Position numbers and translations under genes: made by a program. DNA of 64,000 bases from Desulfuromonas sp. DDH964. GTDB taxonomy: Bacteria > Desulfobacterota > Desulfuromonadia > Desulfuromonadales > DDH964. Below, in pieces: positions 7,567 to 17,188 of the stretch. Location: positions 372,001 to 436,000 of the forward strand of contig NZ_CP015080.1 of NCBI RefSeq assembly GCF_001611275.1, given 5' to 3'. Under the pieces are notes generated by a model. The model did not search any database, was not told where the DNA came from, and saw only the letters and a list, made by a program, of their open reading frames with translations. Within the stretch, counting starts at the first letter, position 1, and the number at the start of each line of letters is the position of its first letter.

Positions 7567-8211
7567 TTGGGAAGCGTAGGGGAGCGGATTAGAGAACTGC
7601 GCGGAGAAATGCAGCAGGCGGAGCTGGCGGACAAGCTTGGAATCCACAAAAACACAATGGCGAATTACGAACGGGGAGAACGCTTTCCGGACGTAAATAT
7701 TCTTTTGAAAATTTTGGAGGTGTTTCCGGAGACGAATCCGGCGTGGTTGTTGACCGGCGAAGGCTCGAAAATCAAATCAGAGCCTGTTCAGGAGGGGTTT
7801 GTGATGTTTCCACGTTATGAAATTGAGGCCGGCGCAGGTCCGGGCCGAAACGTTCAAAGTGAACAAATTGTCGACTTTGTGTCTTTCAAGGAAGAGTGGG
7901 TTCAGAACTTCCTGCGGGTTCCCCGAAAGGATTTGGCCCTGCTGTCAGTCAAAGGCGACAGCATGAATCCAACTCTGAACGACGGAGACATGATTCTGGT
8001 CGATCTGCGAGCCGATCGTCTCGAAGACAGCGCCATCTACGTCCTGGAATTCGAGGATGCACTCCTGGTGAAGCGCATCCAGCGCAAGCTTGATGGCTCC
8101 ATTGTTATCAAAAGCGATAACCAACTCTACGAGCCTGAAATTCTCAAGAAGGACCAGGCAGGGGGGCTGAAGATCGTTGGCCGTGTCGTTTGGAGCGGGC
8201 GACGGATGTAG
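7567..8211 (+). CDS. LexA/CI-like repressor with S24 peptidase domain
   Basis: A 214-residue repressor with an N-terminal Cro/C1 HTH (residues about 5-60; LADKLGIHKNTMANYERGER) and a C-terminal S24 self-cleavage domain. The catalytic serine is in GDSMNPTL (Ser132) and the lysine in LLVKRIQ (Lys169); an Ala-Gly pair in EAGAG (about 87-91) is the likely cleavage site. RecA-stimulated self-cleavage would release the element after DNA damage. TTG at 7567 is chosen because GGAGG lies 5 bases upstream; an upstream ATG at 7519 lacks such a site. It is divergent from trfA and just upstream of the integrase, so it probably controls both. Confidence 0.85.
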   Translation: MGSVGERIRELRGEMQQAELADKLGIHKNTMANYERGERFPDVNILLKILEVFPETNPAWLLTGEGSKIKSEPVQEGFVMFPRYEIEAGAGPGRNVQSEQIVDFVSFKEEWVQNFLRVPRKDLALLSVKGDSMNPTLNDGDMILVDLRADRLEDSAIYVLEFEDALLVKRIQRKLDGSIVIKSDNQLYEPEILKKDQAGGLKIVGRVVWSGRRM

Positions 8212-8253
8212 GTGGGCTCATCGTGGGTCTCAGGATTTTTGGAAGATGTTTGT

Positions 8254-9759
8254 ATGAATCAATCAATGCAGGTTGGAATTTGGATCAGGGTTTCTACTGA
8301 AGACCAGGCCCGTGGGGAATCTCCAAGGAACCACGAAGCCAGGGCCAGGATGTATGCCGAACTGAAAGGGTGGACAGTCGTAGAAACCTATGACCTGTCC
8401 GGGGTTTCCGGCAAGTCCGTCTCTGAGCATCCCGAGGCCCAGCGCATGTTTGCCGATGTTGTTTCTGGCAAAATCGGAGGCCTCATCTTCTCGAAATTGG
8501 CCCGCCTCGCGCGAAACACCAAAGAGCTGCTCGAATTTTCAGAATTCTTTCAAAAGTACAACGCCAACCTGATCAGCCTTGAGGAGAGCCTGGACACCTC
8601 AACTCCTGCGGGCCGGCTTTTATATACCGTCATCGGGGCGCTCGCCCAATGGGAGCGGGAGGAGATTTCCGCCCGGGTCGCGGCGTCTATTCCGATTCGT
8701 GCCCGGCAGGGCAAGCCAACTGGTGGCAAGGGTGCCTTTGGCTACATGTGGAAAGATCGTCAATTTGTACCAAATCCCAAAGAAGCTCCCACGATCAGGC
8801 GGGCCTATGAACTCTACCTTGAGACCGGCAAGCTCCTGACCACGTGCCAGAAGCTGAATGAAGAGGGCTTCAGAACCAGGAAAGGGATTTTCAGGCCCGT
8901 CACGTTAAAGCGCTTCCTTCAGGACACGGTCTACAAAGGACTCAGAAGAGCCAATTACAGCAAGAGCAAGGGCAATAAAAAATCCTGGGTTCTCAAACCG
9001 GAAGAGGATTGGGTCTTTACAGAGGTGGAGCCGATTGTCGATGAGGACATCTGGGAGAAGGCCAATGCGCTTCTGACCAAAAACGCCGAGCCTTTTCAGA
9101 AAAGGGTCCCGAAGGAAGGGAAGTACCTATTCAGCGGTCTTCTTCAGTGTCAATGTGGCACCAAATTGTATGTGGCCCCTTACTCTGGGATGAAGGTGCC
9201 ACGCTACAGATGCCGAGAGTGCTGCTTCAAGCTCAACGAAGATGTGCTTGAAGAACATTTTCTGAAAGCCCTCAAAACCATGATCGTGAAGCCGGGGGAA
9301 CTGAAAGCTGTTTCAGACTTTGAGGCGGAGAGACAAGCGAAGGAAGAGCGGCTGGAATTGCTAAAAAGAGAGCTCAAGTCAGTGGATGTGAAAATTGACA
9401 CGCTGCTCGACTTGATTGGTGATCAAACGATCGATCGTGGGAACTTCTCGGAACGCTTTATGCCGCTGAAAGAGCGGAAGGAGCAGATCCTCGCTGAGAT
9501 CCCGCGCCTGCAGGCAGAGATCGACTTTGCGAAGGCGAACAACATCGCCAAAGACTTCTTGCTTGAGAGGGCAACGAACTTTGCTTCGATGTGGCCGATC
9601 CTGAACGACGACGAGAAGAGAAGGCTTGTTGGGGATCTGGTTGACAAGGTTGAAATCGGGGATGACAGCCTCCATTTTGTCTTTTCTTATAGCCCCTCCT
9701 TAATGCTACTTGAAAAAGATAAACAAACCCCCAGGGGTTCATGGCGGCGACAAGCATGA
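8254..9759 (+). CDS. Large serine recombinase (integrase)
   Basis: A 501-residue large serine recombinase. The resolvase-type catalytic domain carries the nucleophile in WIRVSTEDQ (Ser14) and conserved segments [13 protein letters not shown] and [12 protein letters not shown] recombinase domain follows, then a zinc ribbon (CQCGT...YRCRECC, about residues 298-325) and a coiled coil (about 340-440). These enzymes integrate and excise DNA between attP and attB. The last residues (about 492-501) are read through the junction into former comM sequence, so the native C-terminus in the circular form would differ. Start ATG 8254 has GGAAG upstream. Confidence 0.9.
   Translation: MNQSMQVGIWIRVSTEDQARGESPRNHEARARMYAELKGWTVVETYDLSGVSGKSVSEHPEAQRMFADVVSGKIGGLIFSKLARLARNTKELLEFSEFFQKYNANLISLEESLDTSTPAGRLLYTVIGALAQWEREEISARVAASIPIRARQGKPTGGKGAFGYMWKDRQFVPNPKEAPTIRRAYELYLETGKLLTTCQKLNEEGFRTRKGIFRPVTLKRFLQDTVYKGLRRANYSKSKGNKKSWVLKPEEDWVFTEVEPIVDEDIWEKANALLTKNAEPFQKRVPKEGKYLFSGLLQCQCGTKLYVAPYSGMKVPRYRCRECCFKLNEDVLEEHFLKALKTMIVKPGELKAVSDFEAERQAKEERLELLKRELKSVDVKIDTLLDLIGDQTIDRGNFSERFMPLKERKEQILAEIPRLQAEIDFAKANNIAKDFLLERATNFASMWPILNDDEKRRLVGDLVDKVEIGDDSLHFVFSYSPSLMLLEKDKQTPRGSWRRQA
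9727..9740. other. Attachment-site junction between element and comM
   Basis: On the minus strand comM reads normally up to ATG AAC CCC TG and then departs from the family's NPCPCG continuation. The crossover therefore lies in or next to the CCCCCAGGGG stretch. The exact core dinucleotide cannot be fixed without the other junction. Confidence 0.6.
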
Positions 9760-10786
9760 AGCTGGCGGGGAAGGTGAGGCTCATCGCCGCGCGACTGATC
9801 GCCACCTGGCCGTCTTCGAGGGGCTGGCGCAGCATTTCCAGGACGTTCTTCTTGAATTCGGGAAGTTCGTCGAGGAAGAGGACACCGTTGTGGGCGAGGG
9901 AGACTTCGCCGGGTTTGGGGATGGTGCCGCCGCCGATCAGGCCGGCGTCGGAGATGGTGTGGTGGGGAGAACGAAAGGGACGGGCGGCGACCAGGGCGGT
10001 GCGGTCGGCGAGGAGCCCGGCGACGGAGTGGATTTTGGTCGTCTCCAGGGCTTCGTCAAAGGCTTGGGCCGGCAAAATTCCCGGCACGCGGCGGGCGAGC
10101 ATAGTCTTGCCGCTGCCGGGCGGACCGACCATCAGCAGGTTATGGGCGCCGGCTGCGGCGACCTCGAGGGCGCGCTTGACGTGCTGCTGGCCGCGCACCT
10201 CGGCGAAGTCCTCATGCTCGCAGCGGGCGGCGGCGAAGAGGTCGAGCACCTCGACCCGGCAAGGTTCCAGCTCCCGCTCGCTGGAGAGAAAGGCGACCAC
10301 CTCGCCGAGGTCGCGGACACCGTAGACGGGGAGGCCGTCGACGATGGCCCCTTCCGGGGCGTTGTCGAGGGGGAGAATCAGCCCGTCGATCCCCCAGCGG
10401 CGGGCGGCGACGGCGATCGGCAGGGTGCCGCGCACCGGCTTGACGCGGCCGTCGAGGGAGAGTTCGCCGAGGTAGAGGTAGCGCCCCGGGCGGGGTTTGC
10501 GGATGGCGCCGCTGGCGATCAGCAGGCCGATTGCCATTGGCAGGTCGAAGGCGGTGCCGTCCTTGCGGATGTCGGCCGGGGCGAGGTTGATGGTAATGCG
10601 GCGGGCCGGGAAGTCGTAGCCGGAGTTCTTGATTGCCGACTTGACGCGGTCCTTGCTCTCCTTGACCGCCCCTTCGGGGAGGCCGACGGTGGCGAACTGG
10701 GGCAGGCCCTGGGCGATGTCAACCTCGACGTCGACGGCATAGGCATCGATACCGAGGAGCGCCCCGGAAAGAATGGTAGCCAGCAT
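9734..10786 (-). pseudogene. comM: comM (YifB-family Mg-chelatase-like AAA+ ATPase), 5' part, disrupted
   Basis: This encodes the first 351 residues of a ComM/YifB protein, about 500 residues when complete. The N-terminal Lon-like fold, Walker A GPPGSGKT (221-228) and Walker B LFLDELPE (303-310) are intact, and the sequence reaches AAMNP before changing to element-derived codons. ComM is a hexameric helicase that promotes branch migration during natural transformation. The frame now runs on to a stop at 9458 with about 90 foreign residues. The lost C-terminal part should lie at the other end of the element. comM is a recurrent integration target elsewhere, for example of AbaR islands in Acinetobacter. 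Confidence 0.9.
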
Positions 10787-11009
10787 AGGTTCCCCCTCCT
10801 GCTGTGGCCGCAGCGTGCGGCTGTCCCGGCAGTTCTAACAAAAAAAACAGGGACTGGCAAGCTGCGGAGCGGTCGATCACAGCCTGTCGCTGGCAGCCGG
10901 ACGTCAAGCGGAAAAATTGCTGCTATGCTCCTAAGGAATCGAAGGCCAGCGGATATGTCCCAACAGCGGCGGCGCGTGACCTGATCACGACCAGACCGGG
11001 AGCAAAGCG

Positions 11010-12134
11010 ATGATCGTAGGCATCCTGAAAGAGATCAAGAGCGAGGAGAACCGGGTCAGCATGACCCCGGCCGGGGTCGAGGTGATGAAGGGGCAGGGGC
11101 ACCAGGTATTGGTCGAACAAGGTGCCGGCGTCGGCAGCGGCTTTGCCGACGCGGCTTACCGGGAGGCCGGCGCCGAAATCGCCCCGGGGCCGGAGGAGGT
11201 CTTCGCCCGCGCCGGGATGGTGATGCATGTCAAGGAGCCGCAGCCGGCGGAGTACGACCTGATCCGGCCGGGGCAGGTGATCTTCACCTACTTTCACTTT
11301 GCCGCTTCCGAGCCCCTGACCGCGGCGATGCTCAGGACCGGGGCGACCTGCATCGCCTATGAAACGATTGAGCAGGCGGACGGGAGCCTGCCGCTGCTGA
11401 TGCCGATGAGTGAAGTGGCGGGGCGGATGGCGGCGCAGCAGGGGGCGAAGTACCTCGAGCGCGCCCAGGGCGGGCGTGGCATCCTGCTCGGCGGAGTCCC
11501 CGGCGTCGCACCGGCGACGGTGCTGATTCTCGGCGGCGGCGTGGTCGGTACCCACGCGGCGCAGATGGCCTGCGGCCTCGGCTCCAGGGTCTACCTGCTA
11601 GACCTGAATCTCGATCGCTTGCGGCACCTGGCGGAGGTGATGCCGAAGAACTGTTTTCCGCTGATGTCGTCGCCGGCGACGATCCGGGAACTGGTGCAGG
11701 AGGCGGACGTGGTGATTGGGGCGGTCCTGTTGCACGGGGCGAAGGCGCCGAAGTTGGTGAGCCGGGAGATGCTGAAAACGATGAAGCCGGGGGCGGTGCT
11801 GGTCGATGTCGCCATCGATCAGGGGGGGTGCTTCGAGACCTCGCGACCGACCACCCACAAGTCGCCGATTTATGAGGTGGACGGGGTGGTCCATTACTGC
11901 GTGGCGAATATGCCGGGGGCGGTGCCGCTGACCTCGACCGTGGCGCTGACCAACGCCACTCTCCCCTATGCCGTGCGGATTGCCACCCAGGGCTGGAAAC
12001 GGGTCGCGCGCCAGGATGCCGGCATCAGGGCCGGGTTCAACGTCGTCAACGGCCTGGTCACCTACCGGGGGGTGGCCGAGGCCTTCGCCCTCGACTATGT
12101 CCCGGTCGAGGAGGCGCTGAAGTCGTTTACCTGA
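11010..12134 (+). CDS. ald: Alanine dehydrogenase
   Basis: A 374-residue NAD-dependent alanine dehydrogenase, catalysing L-alanine + NAD + water to pyruvate, ammonia and NADH. The N-terminus IVGILKEIKSEENRVSMTP is the family signature; Lys75 (HVKEPQ) and His96 (TYFHFA) fit the substrate-binding and catalytic residues; the Rossmann motif LILGGGVVGTHAA lies near residue 172. Length matches the family (about 370). It stands alone, transcribed away from the disrupted comM and ending one base from convergent trxB. Confidence 0.95.
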   Translation: MIVGILKEIKSEENRVSMTPAGVEVMKGQGHQVLVEQGAGVGSGFADAAYREAGAEIAPGPEEVFARAGMVMHVKEPQPAEYDLIRPGQVIFTYFHFAASEPLTAAMLRTGATCIAYETIEQADGSLPLLMPMSEVAGRMAAQQGAKYLERAQGGRGILLGGVPGVAPATVLILGGGVVGTHAAQMACGLGSRVYLLDLNLDRLRHLAEVMPKNCFPLMSSPATIRELVQEADVVIGAVLLHGAKAPKLVSREMLKTMKPGAVLVDVAIDQGGCFETSRPTTHKSPIYEVDGVVHYCVANMPGAVPLTSTVALTNATLPYAVRIATQGWKRVARQDAGIRAGFNVVNGLVTYRGVAEAFALDYVPVEEALKSFT

Positions 12135-13067
12135 TCAGGCTTCGAGGTCGTCGAGGTATTTTTCGGCCATGATCGCCGCCACCGCGCCGTCGCCGACGGC
12201 GGTGGCGATCTGCTTGAGCATCTTCTTGCGGACGTCGCCGGCCGCGAAGACGCCGGGCATCGAGGTGCGGCAGTCGGCGTCGGTGAGGATGTAGCCGTCG
12301 GCATCGAGCTGCAGGACATCGGCCAGAAAGTGGGCTTTCGGGGTCACGCCGACGGCGATGAAAAGGCCTTCGATGGCGAGGGTTTCCGCCGCGCTGCCGT
12401 CGGGATGGCTGAGCAGGGCCTGCTTGAGGCCGGAAGCATCCCCTTCGACCTTCTGCACATTGCGCTCCCAGAGGATCTCGATCTTGGGGTTGGCGGCGAG
12501 ACGCTCCTGCAGCACCTTGGTGGCCCGCAGCTCGCGGCGGCGATGGATGATAGAGACCTTGCTGGCAAAACGGGTCAGAAAGAGCGCCTCTTCGGCGGCA
12601 GTGTCGCCACCTCCGACGATCGCCACCGGCACGTTGCGAAAGAAGGCGCCGTCGCAGGTGGCGCAGTAGGAGACGCCGCGGCCGGTCAGTTCCTGTTCGC
12701 CGGGGATGCCGAGTTTGCGCGGTTCGGCGCCGGTGGTGATGATCACGCTGCGCGCCCGGAGCGGCTCCCCATCAATGGTCACCAGCTTTACGGCGCCCTG
12801 GTCGACGAGGTTTTCGACCTCGCCGGTGCGCACCTCGAGGCCGAACTCCTGGCAATGCTCCTGGAAGCGCAGCATCAGGTCGGGGCCGTCGATGCCGCCG
12901 GGAAAGCCGGGATAGTTCTCGACCTTGGTGGTGGTCATCACCTGGCCGCCCATGATCATCCGCTCGACCAGCAGCGTGTGCAGCTTGGCCCGGGAGGTGT
13001 AGAGCCCCGCGGTCAGCCCGGCCGGGCCACCGCCAATGATGACGACGTCGTAACACTCCTGACTCAT
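12135..13067 (-). CDS. trxB: Thioredoxin reductase
   Basis: A 310-residue low-molecular-weight thioredoxin reductase that passes electrons from NADPH through FAD to thioredoxin. FAD motif IIGGGPAGLTAGLY (10-23), redox-active CATC (Cys135, Cys138) and NADPH motif VAIVGGGDTAAEEA (about 150) are in order. The start at 13067 (MSQECYD) is preceded by AAGGAG; a longer frame upstream is spurious. The length is standard. Confidence 0.95.
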   Translation of the reverse strand: MSQECYDVVIIGGGPAGLTAGLYTSRAKLHTLLVERMIMGGQVMTTTKVENYPGFPGGIDGPDLMLRFQEHCQEFGLEVRTGEVENLVDQGAVKLVTIDGEPLRARSVIITTGAEPRKLGIPGEQELTGRGVSYCATCDGAFFRNVPVAIVGGGDTAAEEALFLTRFASKVSIIHRRRELRATKVLQERLAANPKIEILWERNVQKVEGDASGLKQALLSHPDGSAAETLAIEGLFIAVGVTPKAHFLADVLQLDADGYILTDADCRTSMPGVFAAGDVRKKMLKQIATAVGDGAVAAIMAEKYLDDLEA

Positions 13068-13239
13068 GATCAACTCCTTGGGTCGATGGAAGGGCCAAAC
13101 CATAGCACAGCCGCCGGCAAAATAAAACCGCGTCGTGCCTCTCCTCCGTGCGGCTGTCGCCTTGATTTCCCCGGGCAGCCGGCCTAGAATAGGGGCCAGC
13201 CCGCACCTCACCATCCCCCGCTGAAAGGACCTCCCCCGG

Positions 13240-14199
13240 ATGGCCGCTTCCGAGCACCTCGACCAGAGCATCAGCCGCGGTTTCCTCTTTGCCATCGCCC
13301 TGACCGCGGTGACCCTGGTGGCCGAGGTGATCGGCGGCTTCTGGACCAATTCGCTGGCGCTCCTCTCCGATGCCGCCCATGTCTTCATGGACCTGCTGGC
13401 GCTGGTCCTGTCGCTGGCGGCCATCTACCTTGCCGGCAAGCCGGCGAGCGATCGCCGCACCTACGGCTGGCACCGCGCCGAAATCTTCGCCTCCCTCATC
13501 AATGGCGCCACCCTGATCCTGATCGCCGGCGGCATTCTGAAGGAATCCTGGCTCCGTTTCCAGCACCCGGAGGCGGTGAAGAGCAAGGAGATGTTCATCA
13601 TCGCGACCATTGGCCTGGTGATGAACCTGGTGGCGGCGACGCGTCTGCATGGCCACAGCCACGACGACCTCAATGTGCGCAGCGCCTTTCTCCACGTGAT
13701 CGGCGATGCCATCGCCTCGGTCGGGGTAATCCTCGGCGGCCTGGTGATGCTCTACACCGGCTGGTACGTGGTCGATGCCCTGATTTCCGCGGCGATCGCC
13801 CTGATCATCGGCTGGGGGTCGATCCGCCTGCTGCGGGAGGCGGGGCATATCCTCCTGGAAGGGGTGCCGGCCCATGTCGAGGTCGACGACGTGGTCGCCA
13901 AGATGCGGGCCGTGGAGGGGGTCAACGACATTCACCACCTCCACGTCTGGTCGATCTGCTCCCACATCTCGGCGCTCTCCGCCCATATCGACATTGAACC
14001 GGATTTTCGCCTGCGCCAGGGGGAAATCATCGGCACCATCGAACAGATGCTGGAGCATGATTACCACATCACCCACACCACCCTGCAGGGGGAGTGTTCC
14101 CGCTGCCTCACCGGCCCGGTCATCCAGCAGCTGCAGCATCGGCAGCGGCACGATCATCACCACGATCATGGCGGCCATGACCATGACCACCTCCATTGA
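13240..14199 (+). CDS. Cation diffusion facilitator family transporter (CzcD/ZitB-like)
   Basis: A 319-residue inner-membrane metal/proton antiporter, probably for Zn2+ or related divalent ions. Six membrane segments are apparent in residues 12-205. The metal-site motifs are NSLALLSDAAHVFMD (segment 2) and HVIGDAIASVG (segment 5); a cytoplasmic domain follows and the last about 20 residues are rich in His/Asp (HDHHHDHGGHDHDH), a common zinc-sensing tail. An AAGGA site precedes ATG 13240. It probably shares a transcript with the small gene 10 bases downstream. Confidence 0.92.
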   Translation: MAASEHLDQSISRGFLFAIALTAVTLVAEVIGGFWTNSLALLSDAAHVFMDLLALVLSLAAIYLAGKPASDRRTYGWHRAEIFASLINGATLILIAGGILKESWLRFQHPEAVKSKEMFIIATIGLVMNLVAATRLHGHSHDDLNVRSAFLHVIGDAIASVGVILGGLVMLYTGWYVVDALISAAIALIIGWGSIRLLREAGHILLEGVPAHVEVDDVVAKMRAVEGVNDIHHLHVWSICSHISALSAHIDIEPDFRLRQGEIIGTIEQMLEHDYHITHTTLQGECSRCLTGPVIQQLQHRQRHDHHHDHGGHDHDHLH

Positions 14200-14208
14200 G
14201 CCCTGACG

Positions 14209-14613
14209 ATGAGTAAATCCCTGAAGTTTCTCCTCTGGGCCCTGGTCTTTTTCGGCCTGCTGCTGGCAACGGACCAGCTGCTGCTGCGGGTGCCGATGGA
14301 GCAGCCGGCCCTCGCCTCAGTGCGCTCTTTCTATCTCGATTTCCGGGGCCGCCTGCTGCGGCTTGCCGGCCACGCGCCGCCGGCGACCATCGACCAGCTG
14401 ATCGATCAGGCGGTGCAGCACCCGGCCCCCGTCACCCCCCCGGCCCGGCCGGCAACCACGTCGCAGCCAGCGGCGCCGGCTCAGGGCAAACCGGAGGCCG
14501 CTGCCACACCGCGCTACCTCTGGGTCGATGCTGCCGGCGACCTGCAGTTTGCCGATCGTCGCGAGGATATCCCGGAGCGCTACCGCGGCGAAGCCCGGCC
14601 GCTGGAGCGCTGA
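14209..14613 (+). CDS. Hypothetical single-pass membrane protein
   Basis: A 134-residue protein with one N-terminal membrane segment (residues about 6-24), a Pro/Ala-rich linker (about 75-105) and a C-terminal motif (YLWVDAAGDLQFADRREDIP) that resembles the DUF4124-type xWxDxxGxxxFxDxP pattern. It begins 10 bases after the cation transporter gene. No function is assigned. Confidence 0.7.
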   Translation: MSKSLKFLLWALVFFGLLLATDQLLLRVPMEQPALASVRSFYLDFRGRLLRLAGHAPPATIDQLIDQAVQHPAPVTPPARPATTSQPAAPAQGKPEAAATPRYLWVDAAGDLQFADRREDIPERYRGEARPLER

Positions 14614-14645
14614 AACAAAACCGGCAGGCCGCATGGCCTGCCGGT
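14612..14645 (-). terminator. Rho-independent terminator of the nitrilase-family gene
   Basis: An 11-bp perfect stem (14620-14630 with 14635-14645, loop of 4) is followed on the minus strand by TTTTGTTT. It lies 25 bases after the stop of the minus-strand gene at 14671 and directly after the plus-strand gene ending at 14613. Confidence 0.75.
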
Positions 14646-14670
14646 TCACATGGTACGGGTGCGAAGGATT

Positions 14671-15462
14671 TCAGGGGAGGGTGCCGTAGATTTCCGGGCG
14701 GCGGTCCTTGAAGCACTGAATCTGGGCACGGTAGGTGGCCATTTCGGCGAAGTCGAAGAGGGCGCAGAGTTCGGCCGCGCTTTCGCCGGCCTCGGCCAGG
14801 ATTTCGCCGCGGGCTGACAGGAGCAGGCTCATACCGAAGAAGTCAAGCTTCCCCTGGATTCCGCAGCAATTGGCGGCGGCGACAAAGAGCTGATTCTCGA
14901 TCGCCCGCGCCCGCAACAGGGTGCGCCAGTGCTCCTGACGGGGTTTCGGCCACTCGGCGGGGATACAGAGGATTTCGGCCCCTTCGAGAGCGAGCTTGCG
15001 GAAGAATTCCGGGAAACGCAGGTCGTAGCAGATCGCCACCCCGAGGCGGCCGACGGAGGTCGGTACCACCTTCAGCTGGTCGCCGGCGGCGAGGAAACGG
15101 TCTTCGCCCATGGTGGAGAAGAGATGCAGCTTGCGGTAGCTGGCAAGATCGACTCCGCGATCGATGACGTAGGCGGTGTTGTAAATCCTGCCGTCGCTCT
15201 TTTCCGGCAGGCTGCCGACGATGACCATGCCGTGGCGGGCGGAAAATTCACGCAGCGCCGCGCGGACCCGGGGGGTCTCTTCCGCCAGTTGGGAAAGGCG
15301 TTTGTAGTCGTAGCCACTGCTCCACATTTCCGGCAGGACTGCCAGTTGGGCGCCGCGGGCCTGGACCCGTTCCAGCCCGGCCAGGGCTTTGCCGAGATTG
15401 GCCTCCACCCCCCCGAGGGTGATGTTGAATTGAACGGCCGCCGCACAGATTTTGCGATTCAT
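14671..15462 (-). CDS. Nitrilase/omega-amidase-family carbon-nitrogen hydrolase
   Basis: A 263-residue member of the nitrilase superfamily, closest in style to omega-amidase/YafV-type amidases. The catalytic triad is visible: Glu45 (VLPEMW), Lys111 (YRKLHLF) and Cys145 (AICYDLRFPE). Such enzymes hydrolyse small amides, for example alpha-ketoglutaramate. Substrate is not deducible. The start at 15462 is chosen for its GGGAGG site; a longer reading to 15561 has a non-family N-terminus. Confidence 0.88.
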   Translation of the reverse strand: MNRKICAAAVQFNITLGGVEANLGKALAGLERVQARGAQLAVLPEMWSSGYDYKRLSQLAEETPRVRAALREFSARHGMVIVGSLPEKSDGRIYNTAYVIDRGVDLASYRKLHLFSTMGEDRFLAAGDQLKVVPTSVGRLGVAICYDLRFPEFFRKLALEGAEILCIPAEWPKPRQEHWRTLLRARAIENQLFVAAANCCGIQGKLDFFGMSLLLSARGEILAEAGESAAELCALFDFAEMATYRAQIQCFKDRRPEIYGTLP

Positions 15463-15584
15463 GGAAAAATGCCTCCCGTAAAAACATGGTTTTAAAAAAT
15501 TCACGTGGCCGGAGCGGCCCCGTGAAGGTCTCATTATAGGGCTGTTGCCTTGACAGTACAAGGGCCCTTGGCCGTCCGCTTTCC

Positions 15585-15599
15585 CTTGACACTGTCAAG
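15585..15599. promoter_or_regulatory. Palindrome in nitrilase-nhaD intergenic region
   Basis: A 15-base palindrome, CTTGACACTGTCAAG, contains TTGACA on both strands, and a further CTTGACAGT occurs at 15549-15557. It may supply -35 boxes to the divergent genes; no strong -10 box was seen for either. Confidence 0.35.
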
Positions 15600-15736
15600 A
15601 GGCCGATGGTAAAAAACAAGGCGTTCTATTGTTTTGGCCCTAGGCTATCCGGTCGTCGACCCGGGCAGGTCCGACCGGATTTTAACATGCCCGCGACCCG
15701 CATGGCGAGCCCGCTGGCGGAGAAAAGGTGGGAGTT

Positions 15737-17161
15737 GTGAAGAGCTTTCTTCTGACAATGGTGCTGCTGCTGGCGAGCGGCGTGCCGGCACTGGCGAGCG
15801 GTGGCGGCGAGGTGGCCAACCTGACCGGTACCGCTTACGGGATCTTCGGGCTGATTCTTTTCGTCGCGGCCTACTCGCTGGTCATTCTCGAGGAGAAGCT
15901 GCACCTGCGCAAGAGTAAGCCGGTTATTCTCGCTGCCGGGATTATCTGGGTCCTGGTCGCCCTCGCCTATGCGGCGATGGGCGACACCCATACGCCCCAT
16001 GCAGCGATCCTCGGCAACCTCACCGAGTATGCCGAACTCTTCCTCTTCCTGCTGGCGGCGATGACCTACATCAACGCCCTGGAGGAGCGCAATGTCTTTC
16101 GCGCCCTGCGCTCCTGGCTGGTCAACAAGGGCTTCACCCTGCGCACCGTCTTCTGGGTCACCGGCTTTCTCGCCTTCATCATCTCCCCGGTCGCCGACAA
16201 CCTGACCACCGCTCTTCTGATGGGAGCGGTGGCGATGGCGGTGGGGGGGAGCAACCGCGCCTTCGTCATCGTCGCCTGCATCAATATCGTCGTCGGCGCC
16301 AACGCCGGTGGTGCCTTCTCCCCCTTTGGCGACATCACCACGCTGATGGTCTGGCAGAAGGGGAAGGTCGATTTCATCGAATTCTTCGCCATCTTCTTCC
16401 CCTCCCTGGTCAACTGGCTGATTCCGGCGGCGATCATGAGCTTCGCCGTCCCCAAGGAGAAGCCCGAGGCGATGGACGAGACGGTGCATATGAAGATCGG
16501 CGCCCGGCGCATCATGTTCCTCTTCCTGCTGACGATCGCCACCGCCGTCTCTTTTCACAACTTCCTGCACCTGCCGCCGGCCGTCGGCATGATGCTCGGT
16601 CTCGGTTACCTCTCCTTTTTCGCCTACTACCTGAAGAAACTGGAACATCGTCTGCTCAGCGGCGACAGCCCCCTCGACGTCACCGGTCATGCCCACATGC
16701 CGGTGGCCGGCTTCGACCTCTTTCGCAAGATTGCCAAGGCCGAATGGGACACCCTCCTCTTCTTCTACGGCGTCATCCTCTGCGTCGGAGGGCTCGGTCA
16801 GTTCGGCTACCTCGCCTATGTCTCCAATTTCGCCTATAACGGGCTGGGGCACACCACCGCCAACGTCCTGGTTGGCCTCCTCTCGGCAATCGTCGACAAC
16901 ATCCCGGTGATGTTCGCGGTCCTCACCATGGACCCGCACATGTCCCACGGCCAGTGGCTGCTGGTGACCCTCACCGCCGGCGTTGGGGGCAGCCTGCTCT
17001 CCATCGGTTCGGCCGCCGGGGTCGCCCTGATGGGCTCGGCTCGCGGGATTTACACCTTTGGCAACCACCTGAAGTGGACCTGGGCGGTGGCGCTCGGTTA
17101 TGCGGCGAGCATCCTCGTCCACCTCTGGCTCAACGCCAGTCACTTTACCGACTTCCATTAA
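15737..17161 (+). CDS. nhaD: NhaD-type Na+/H+ antiporter
   Basis: A 474-residue membrane protein of the NhaD/ion-transporter superfamily with a cleavable-looking N-terminus (residues 1-24) and about 12 membrane segments. Characteristic segments are SPVADNLTTALLMGA, NIVVGANAGGAFSPFGDITT and the mirrored VDNIPVMFAVLTM with GVGGSLLSIGSAAGVALMG, which form the ion site of the family. It exchanges Na+ or Li+ for protons. GTG 15737 is preferred over GTG 15728 because the GGTGG ahead of it then works as ribosome-binding site. A terminator follows at 17189. Confidence 0.9.
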   Translation: MKSFLLTMVLLLASGVPALASGGGEVANLTGTAYGIFGLILFVAAYSLVILEEKLHLRKSKPVILAAGIIWVLVALAYAAMGDTHTPHAAILGNLTEYAELFLFLLAAMTYINALEERNVFRALRSWLVNKGFTLRTVFWVTGFLAFIISPVADNLTTALLMGAVAMAVGGSNRAFVIVACINIVVGANAGGAFSPFGDITTLMVWQKGKVDFIEFFAIFFPSLVNWLIPAAIMSFAVPKEKPEAMDETVHMKIGARRIMFLFLLTIATAVSFHNFLHLPPAVGMMLGLGYLSFFAYYLKKLEHRLLSGDSPLDVTGHAHMPVAGFDLFRKIAKAEWDTLLFFYGVILCVGGLGQFGYLAYVSNFAYNGLGHTTANVLVGLLSAIVDNIPVMFAVLTMDPHMSHGQWLLVTLTAGVGGSLLSIGSAAGVALMGSARGIYTFGNHLKWTWAVALGYAASILVHLWLNASHFTDFH

Positions 17162-17188
17162 CCGGCGACGACCGCCGCAGGCAACGAG

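Larger units (their letters stand above)
1..9733. mobile_element. Integrated plasmid-like element in comM (left end outside window)
   Basis: This block joins plasmid functions to a site-specific integration function. It carries parM/parR with parC-like repeats, a TrfA-type initiator with iterons, hipBA-like genes, a LexA/CI-like repressor and, at its right edge, a large serine recombinase. The right boundary is placed where comM coding sequence stops matching the family, within the codons after AAMNP (about 9729-9737). The left boundary and the other half of comM lie outside the window, so total size is unknown. No conjugation genes are visible here. Base composition is lower in GC than the flanking chromosome. 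Whether the element can still replicate or excise is inference. Confidence 0.8.

Noticed and set aside
12772..14196. Minus-strand frame of 474 codons opposite the cation transporter
   Set aside because: Antisense shadow; it also runs out of frame through trxB.
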